Assembly (NCBI RefSeq): GCF_030867095.1
Contig: NC_081829.1
Span: 46,993,036 to 47,057,035, forward strand
Direction: 5' to 3'
DNA from: Alligator mississippiensis
Lineage: Eukaryota; Chordata; Crocodylia; Alligatoridae
Length of the DNA stretch: 64,000 bases
Shown here piece after piece: positions 57,596 to 64,000 of the stretch. Below the pieces are notes generated by a model that had not been told where the DNA came from, searched no databases, and was given only the letters and a program-made list of their open reading frames with translations. The position numbers were made by a program, and so were the translations under genes. How positions within the stretch are numbered: the first letter of the stretch is position 1; every line of letters begins with the position of its first letter.

Positions 57596-58028
57596 ATAAC
57601 TTTAACATGCTCGCTGAACCTTTGTTTTAACCTGATCAACAAACCAATGATTTATTGCATACTAAGGAGATGTAATGGAATGGATGTCTCCACTGACAAG
57701 GAATGTACAAATAACATGAAGCATTTGTATTTGTGGATTATCCTCCTTTTCACCGTCAGAAAGGTCAGTGTTAAAACAAATAGGTTTTTGTGAACGTCTA
57801 GTCCCAACACTAAACCTATCCATCCACCTGCCATTTATCACTTCACCTGCTACTGTCCATTGACTTATTTAATGTGGTACATGGTACAGACTTTTACCAA
57901 GCAGCTATAGGTAGCTTATATGTAACCCTCCCAACTTCACTTATGTAAGACACTCTGACACACAGAACCTTTGTCAGCTTCCTTCCTAATGCAGGTACCA
58001 CACTGACCTTCATCTCTCTGGTAAATAT
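57596..58028. other. Sequence without recognised genes
   Basis: AT-rich. The octamer GTAAATAT at 58021-58028 is the left target duplication of the next element. Confidence 0.5.
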
Positions 58029-59000
58029 TAAGCCTGTGCAAAGTGGAAAGTATTAACTTTGGATTCAAATTCAGTGATTTGGAGGGACAGTGATTCGATT
58101 CGGTGATTTGAATCACAGTCTCAATTCAATTCAGCCAAATCCAAATCCGAAGATATTCAGCAACGAACCTTATTTGGCCATAGACTATGCAGGCAGGCAG
58201 TGCTGGCAGGAGCAGCTGGGGGAGCAGCCAGATGAGCCTTGGCTTCGGCCAGCAGCCCCAGGAGAGTCCAGCAGCTGCCCTCTCCACTGGGACAAGGCAG
58301 GCAGTACTGGCAGCCCTGGGAAAAGCTGCAGGGGCTGGGGGAATGATCAGGGAGTTGAGGGAATGATTGGGAGCTGAAGGGAATGATAGGGGAGCTGGGG
58401 GGAAGCCCCTGTTCATTCCCCCAGCCCCTGATCATTTCCTCCAGCTCCTGGTTCAATCTCCTAGCTGCCAGCCTTCGCCTGGGGCTGCCAGCACTGCCTG
58501 CCTCACCCCAGTGGAGGTGCAGCTGGGGGAGCAGCCAGGCAAGCTGCAGCTTGAGCCAGCAGCCCCGGGAGAAGCCGTGGGGGGAATGATCAGGGAGCGG
58601 AGGGGACAAATTGGCTTCCCCCCAGTTCCTCATTATTCCACCAGTTCCTAATTATTCCCCCAGTTCCCATGGCTTCTCCCGGAGCTGCCAGCATTGCCTA
58701 CCTTGCCCCAGTGGGGGCAGGGCAGCTGGGGGAGCAGCCAGATGAGCCATGGCTTCTCCTGGGACTGCCAACTCAAGCCAGGGCTCTTCTGGCTGCTTCC
58801 CCAGCTGCTTCCGCCAGCACTGCCTAGTGCCTGCCTATACAGTCTATGGCCAAATCTCCCCGAATCGATTCGGAGGCTTCCGATTCAATTCAGTGAAATT
58901 AATGGGTCTCTCAATTCAATTCCAATTCATAGATTCAGCCACCAAATTGGGCTGAATCTCCTCCAAATTGAATTGGCTTCCAATGCTTTGCACAGCCCTC
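58029..59000. mobile_element. hAT-type element, family B, 972 bp
   Basis: Termini TAAGCCTGTGCAAAG and, inverted, GAGGGCTGTGCAAAG. Flanking octamers GTAAATAT and ATAACTAT (59001-59008) match at 6 of 8. Inverted arms extend inward at least 170 bp, meeting the paired GGCCATAGACTATGCAGGC and GCCTGCCTATACAGTCTATGGCC. The GC-rich middle has three units around CAGCTGGGGGAGCAGCCAG (58215, 58521, 58729). No transposase. Confidence 0.75.
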
Positions 59001-59691
59001 ATAACTATCCTGTGTATTTTGACTGGCTGATCACCATTAACATTTTATTTTAGCTTGCTTTCTTTGATTAAATGTGGCTAGACAGACCAAGAAAAAATAA
59101 AAAGACTACTTTTAGACAGATTAGTATGTGCGCATTGTCTTAAGAACTCTAGCCCACTTGCCTCTGGCAACAAACATTTAGCATCTCAGAAAGTAAGGGC
59201 AGACAGCTTCACAATACCACTAACCACACTTCCTTTTTTTATGTACATCCAGCCCATAATGCTTATTTAAAAAAAAATCTAAACCACTAAAAACATAAAT
59301 TACTGTATTTCTTTAGCATATCGACTAGTCTAGCAGAGAATACACCATGCCAAAACATTAAGCCAACACTCCACATTATATAATTAAACCTGTCATTTTC
59401 ATTAAATTAAAATTAAATAAAGAAGGCCATCTGTTTTTCATTAACAATTTTGTTTGTTTACATAAGATCCAAAATGTAGGACTGAATCAATACTGGGGCA
59501 TATATTACATTACAAATAGTGCAATTATAAAACAGTGCAAAAACAAAGGTATGCTGCATGTGCAGCTACAGGATGGACATTCCACATCTTAGGCTGCTCA
59601 TACATTCTTGAATTCGTTTGAAGCAACATGCGACTGAAATTAGGGACTGTACCAAGAGGCATACAAACAAAAAACAATTACAACTGTCCTC
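59001..59691. other. AT-rich sequence without recognised genes
   Basis: No repeat family or coding motif recognised. Confidence 0.5.
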
Positions 59692-59800
59692 TCAGATACT
59701 ATCATCTGACAAAGTAGGTTGCTACTTACAAAAGCTCATGACTCTCTGAAGTTTCTCAAAGGTGTCACCCTGCCCTACCAGACTAATACAGTTTACAACC
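59692..59800 (+). mobile_element. Penelope-like terminal repeat, copy 4
   Basis: CATCTGACAAAGTAGG, GCTACTTACAAAAGCTCATG and CCTACCAGACTAATACAG follow the order of a widespread vertebrate PLE-tail repeat whose start reads CTGATGAAG...CACGAAAGCTTATG. The hammerhead-like boxes are decayed (CTGACAA; ACAAAAGC). It differs in sequence from the other PLE tails here, so it is another subfamily. Confidence 0.6.
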
Positions 59801-60007
59801 TTTCACCCATCTGAGTTGCATTGCCCAAGTGATGCTCTTGAGAGCAAGATTCTTTTGCTTCCTTTACAAAGGGCACAAAAGTCCTGCTGCAGCTGATAAA
59901 TGCCTCCCAGCCTCCCACCCCCCCCCCTCCCCACATCTGGGCTGGGCTGGGCTCTTACGGTGGGGACTGTGATACAGCTGCAGATGCAGGGCTAGAGCCG
60001 AAACCAT

Positions 60008-60239
60008 TGGTGCACAGAGGGTGCATGCAGGTGCATATGCACCACCTGAGATTGGCCGTGCACCCCCTGGAAACACCAGCCATGAAACCAGAAGTGCCAG
60101 CAGAAGTGCACTTCTGGTTTCACCACTGGTGATTTTGGCAATCGGCTGCTAGGGGACCCCCTCCCTGGTCAGCAATTGGCCCCCAGTCAGTGATCTGGTG
60201 CCCCCCCCCCCGACTCAGGAGTCACCAGTCGTCCATGAC
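60008..60239. mobile_element. Family Q element, copy 2
   Basis: GCATGCAGGTGCATATGCAC, ACCTGAGA, the hairpin TGAAACCAGAAGTGC (60083-60097) with its exact inverse at 60108-60122, and GACTCAGGAGTCACCAG match the copy at 30433-30793 read inversely. Flanking GAAACCAT (60000-60007) and AGAACCAT (60240-60247) agree at 6 of 8. Limits are approximate. Confidence 0.55.
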
Positions 60240-62062
60240 AGAACCATAAACCAACGTAGGGCAGACAGAGCCTGTGCAACTACATACACACGCTCCACCC
60301 CACAGCTCCCAGGAGTGGGACTGGGCAGGACAGCATAGTACAGCATGCACACACACAGCCCTGGCCCTGTGGTTCCCAGCTTCCCACCAGTCCAAGACTT
60401 TTGCTTAAATTCTCTAACAGCTGGGATGCTGAGATGGCCTATAAAATCCAGAACTGTCCCAGCCAATCTGGGATGTATGGTCACCCTACCTATGACCCTT
60501 GACATATCCCCTTCTACTGGCTCCTCCAACCTTTGCTTTTCAACTCCCCCTAATTCCTGCTGAAGTTCTCAGAAAGGAGAAAATAGGTGTTCATATAGCA
60601 TGAACCTCACAATAAGTTACTTAAAATTATTGGTATGAAAAGAGCACCTCCCAAAGCACCAAGCCAACTCTCTTTCTTGGGCTTATGAGTGCACTGCTTT
60701 TACAGTTTTTGATATTACTAATGTGGACAGCCTGACCTTTTCTTGGTGAAGCACTGTCATTTAACAACGAGGCAACCAAAAAAGATTCTTAAAAATTACA
60801 TAGTTTCAGGAACTTTCCATAACTCAGACATAGAAACAAGCTGATCCTCTGTCATGAGTGCACTTTGCCGCTTCCAGAGTACAAGCTCTCAAGGAGGTCA
60901 CCAAGACACATTTGATAGGAACTGTGATTGAATTATGAGATGTATAAAATGTCATAGTTACAAGAATCTGATTGCTTGGTATATATTACTAAACAATTTA
61001 AAGAGATTTATCCAAGCTCACTTCAAAAGCAAAGTCTATAAAATAATGTGGCTTCCTATTAGCAGCCACATAAAATTAGAAATACATCATCACTTCATAA
61101 AAATCTACTGAGAAATAATGGCAATTCTAGAAATAAATCACTACATACTGAATATGCTTTTGTTATTCCTTATACATTACATTCTCACCCAATCTAACAT
61201 ATAAACTGGAATAAAGGATCTGGTAGTTTAGCTAAAAACCTCAAAAAAGTTAAAGAAACACCTTTTATCCTATCTTTATGTCAATCCAACAGAACTCTAA
61301 AATTATTTAATCTGAGATAAACCCATCTAGTCAAAGTTAACATTTAAGGGCTAGGCATTCTTGTAAGGATTTCTATGAAATATAAATGGGACACTGATCT
61401 TTCATTTGGAAAGAAACAATCAATTTTTTTTTCTGAGGATTAAAGCTCTCTCTCAAATTATCATCATGCTTTCTGTAAAATAAGTAGAAGTCTGGCAGAC
61501 TGAAACAATATATTAATGCCTCATAATGAACAGTCTATATTAATTTCAGTGGTCTGTTTTTCTGACTTATTTACAACCTGCCAAGTAAAACACCAAGCTG
61601 GCACACACCTTAAGATATGTTAATAGATTTACTTAACCACACATTAGTACCATGTGTTTGGTATTTAAAGATATTTGTCATTCTATGGCTCTATTTCTCT
61701 CCATTCTTCATTTTTCCTCCTGTCTTTCCCTTCTCTAATCACACTAGAATCTCCTCTTGGACATTTATCCTTCCTTACCATCATTTCCCCTTTCCCATTG
61801 CTTCTACATATTTTCAGTCAACTTCCCACCCTCTTTACAATCCCTGAGGCATGGAGGAGAAACTAGGAGGCAAAGAGCCTACTCCAAGATTTTAGGGTAG
61901 AAGTGACTACAGAGTCATAGCTGACTCAGGAGGAGGTCAGCAGGCTGCTATAATGCAGTGAATAGTCATTGTTAAAGTACATGGAGGTAGGTGAAATGAA
62001 TGAGCAAAAAAAATGAGGAAAGGGCAAAAAAAAAAAAAAATTAGAAGGGAAGGAGATGGTTG
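60240..62062. other. AT-rich sequence without recognised genes
   Basis: Mostly AT-rich with a pyrimidine-rich stretch at 61680-61840. No repeat family or coding motif recognised. Confidence 0.5.
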
Positions 62063-62692
62063 CAGAGGCAGATCCCAAGGGGGTGTGGGTAGCACAGTTA
62101 CATCTCCCCCTTTTGGACCATACCTTGTGGGCAGCAACTTGAAGTTTTCAAAGAGATTCTTCCAAAGGTAAGAGTCTTTACTCCCTTCCCTTCCACGCCC
62201 AGCAATATGACCCCCCGCTACCCTGCCCAAGTCTACCACTGCCCCCTGTCCTTAGCTGATGGGGGTGGGGAAAGCCTGCCGCAGCCATGCTTTACAGGAA
62301 GCCAGGCTCCAGCATGTACAGTGGCAAAAGTTGGGTAGCTTCCTTTTCCCTGCCAAATCCTTCTAGGGGTTCCCTGTTCAGCCTGGCTGGATTGGGGCAC
62401 AACTAACTCTGGAGCTCCTCCCACCACCAGATCCACTGGGAACAGAGCAGTGAATGGTGGAGGGTGGAGGAAATACAGAGGATGTACCACTGAGCATGGA
62501 GGGGAGGGGAAAGGAAGCAAATCTTACCTGATTTGGGGACTTGGGAAAAGTCCCCAGATGCTGTTCCTGCCATGTGGTCTACCTGCCCCAGTGGGCAGGT
62601 AGTTTGGGGAAGTTGGGAGCAGGTTGCAGACACCACTGCAGCACTGGTCACTGCTCCCACATCCCCCACTTTAAATCCTGGATCTGCCCATG
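62063..62692. mobile_element. hAT-like element with GGCAGATCC ends
   Basis: The left end CAGAGGCAGATCCCAAGGGGG pairs with the inverted right end CATGGGCAGATCCAGGAT. An A run precedes it (62027-62040). A hairpin GGGGACTTGGGAAAAGTCCCC lies near 62536-62556. No TSD match and no transposase. Confidence 0.5.
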
Positions 62693-63054
62693 GAGAGCAA
62701 GAATGACCTAAGGAAGTGACCAACTGGGGAGAGTGGTGGTAAAAAATTAATTGGAGAGGGGCTAGGACATTGCATTGAAATTTTTTATTTTTGTAATTTT
62801 CTTATTTAAAGATATACAAAGCAGCCTGGTTTCAATTTGCAGTACACTGTAAGCCTTTCTCACTTGTAAAAAAGTTGTCAGGTTTGACATGGTTTCCAAG
62901 TAAAGCCAAAAATAGATCCAGGGTCTCTGAAAGTTCACAAACCTAATTAAAGCAGGATTAATATTTAGGGTTGCAACTTACCTTGTCTGAGTTTCAGTTT
63001 TAATGCAAACATTGTCATATATATCTAAATTCCACCATCATTTTTAGGAATCTA
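62693..63054. other. AT-rich sequence without recognised genes
   Basis: No feature recognised. Confidence 0.5.
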
Positions 63055-64000
63055 GGCTGTAGCTGTGTTGGTCTAAGCACAGAGGTAGACAATCTTTAGG
63101 TAGAGGTGATATCTTTTATTAGACTAGCTAAATACTTGCAAAAAAGTTGCTATTTACTAGGGGTGTGTGAAACAGGCCCAATTTGATTCAGATTCAGCTC
63201 AAATCAGGGACAATTATTCAATTCGTTGATTTGGATCACTGTCCCCAATTTGATTAGTCTGAATCCAAATCTGAAGATTCGATGCTGATTTGGAGAATCA
63301 GTGATTCAGCCATAGACACAGATTTAAGAGTTTTTTCTACATACTTTGAGGTACTAGTGCAGCTTGTGAACGCTGTGATGGTGGGGTGGATGGAGTGTGC
63401 CACAGGAGCATGGCCTTCCCCCCCCTCCCCGCATGCTTGGTGATGAACCCAGAAGTGGACTGGAAGTAATTCCGGTCCACTCCCAGGTCTGCCAGGGAGC
63501 ATACAGAGGACCCCCCTGTACCCTCCTGGCTCTGCAATTGGCCACAGGGGGACCCCAGGTGCCCCCCCCAGACCCAGGAGGCACAAGTCGCCAAGCCAGG
63601 AAGGCATGCTCCCCAGTGGACCCAAAATTGGACTGGAAGTGTTTCTGGTCCACTTCCAGGCCTGCTGCTGAGTGCACTGGGGAGCCCCCTGTACTCCTGT
63701 GAAATGCTCCATGTGCCCCAGCATTGCAGCATTCACGAGCCACCTGCTACCTAGAGGTATGTAAAAAAATATTTAAAGCTGTGTCTATGTCCAAATCGCT
63801 GAATCTTTCTGAATCTCTCCGAATCAATTCGGAGGGTTCCAATTTGATTCGGAGAGATTAAAGGGTCTCCTGATTCAATTCAGATTTAAAGATTCGGCCA
63901 CCAAATTGGGCCAAATCTCCACTGAATCCAATCAGTGACTGAAGCTTCACACAGTCCTATTATTTACAAGCTTTCAGACATATACATCCTTTGTCAGGCA
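63055..64000 (-). mobile_element. Penelope-like terminal repeat, copy 5, split by a hAT element
   Basis: GCTGTAGCTGTGTTGGTCTA through TTTTATTAGACTAGCTAAAT (63055-63157) and CTTTCAGACATATACATCC-TTTGTCAG (63960-64000) are the two halves of one PLE tail, separated by the family B element at 63158-63959. It runs off the window end. Confidence 0.75.
63158..63959. mobile_element. hAT-type element, family B, 802 bp, inserted in a PLE
   Basis: Termini TAGGGGTGTGTGAAAC and, inverted, TAGGACTGTGTGAAGC. Flanking octamers CTATTTAC (63150-63157) and TTATTTAC (63960-63967) match at 7 of 8, and they rejoin an otherwise continuous PLE tail. Subterminal DNA is rich in GATTCA/GATTCGG phrases. The interior has two units 173 bp apart around GGACTGGAAGT (63458 and 63630). 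Open frames up to 160 codons here are not transposase. Confidence 0.85.

Noticed and set aside
63254-63736. Three overlapping frames of 129-160 codons
   Set aside because: All fall in the GC-rich interior of a non-autonomous hAT element and lack any transposase motif.
1-64000. CRISPR array, bacterial operon, plasmid or phage module
   Set aside because: No spaced direct repeats of that kind, no ribosome-binding-site and frame organisation; the repeat content is clearly vertebrate.

Overview
The window is vertebrate nuclear DNA with no complete protein-coding gene that I can recognise. It carries at least five 5'-truncated CR1 LINE fragments ending in the (TTCTATGA)-like octamers typical of sauropsid CR1. 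It also carries many non-autonomous hAT-type elements with 8-bp target-site duplications (TSDs), Penelope-like (PLE) remnants with a GIY-YIG endonuclease tail, and retroviral-type LTRs. This mix fits a crocodilian best and a turtle second; the assignment is inference from repeat content only. Everything looks intronic or intergenic.

Layout. 0-2 kb: a 1.7-kb hAT-type element with a perfect 8-bp TSD, containing a dinucleotide microsatellite, a 40-bp minisatellite and a nested 248-bp insertion. 4.1-8.4 kb: an old minus-strand LINE (endonuclease tail, reverse transcriptase, C-terminal zinc finger) split by a plus-strand CR1. 8.4-12.8 kb: a C-rich inverted-repeat element and a GC-rich tandem duplication. 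12.8-14.2 kb: a minus-strand LTR with a polypurine tract and, in the sequence beside it, a complete 816-bp solo LTR with a 5-bp TSD. 15.6-17.6 kb: CR1, a PLE scrap and part of a hAT-type element with tandem units. 19-23.9 kb: CR1, two foldback elements and a minisatellite-bearing hAT-type element. 24-39.5 kb: mostly AT-rich single-copy-looking DNA with four copies of one 0.5-0.9-kb repeat family (family H), a 361-bp element with a perfect TSD, and the best exon candidate (39 nt, minus strand, 26.8 kb). 39.5-40.2 kb: a 113-bp tandem/inverted array and a large TA/CA microsatellite. 40.8-51.5 kb: back-to-back repeats of most families. 51.6-64 kb: LTR-like sequence, three hAT family B elements with near-matching 8-bp TSDs, and three PLE remnants carrying hammerhead-ribozyme-like cores.

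No functional operon, pathway or intact mobile element is visible. The relationships that can be read are order of insertion: CR1 into an older LINE, LTR into ERV-like sequence, and a hAT element into a PLE. Copies of the same families recur on both strands, which allowed several element boundaries to be set by comparison inside the window. All translated fragments are pseudogenes of transposon proteins. Most of the other open frames are short and lie in low-complexity or repeat DNA.
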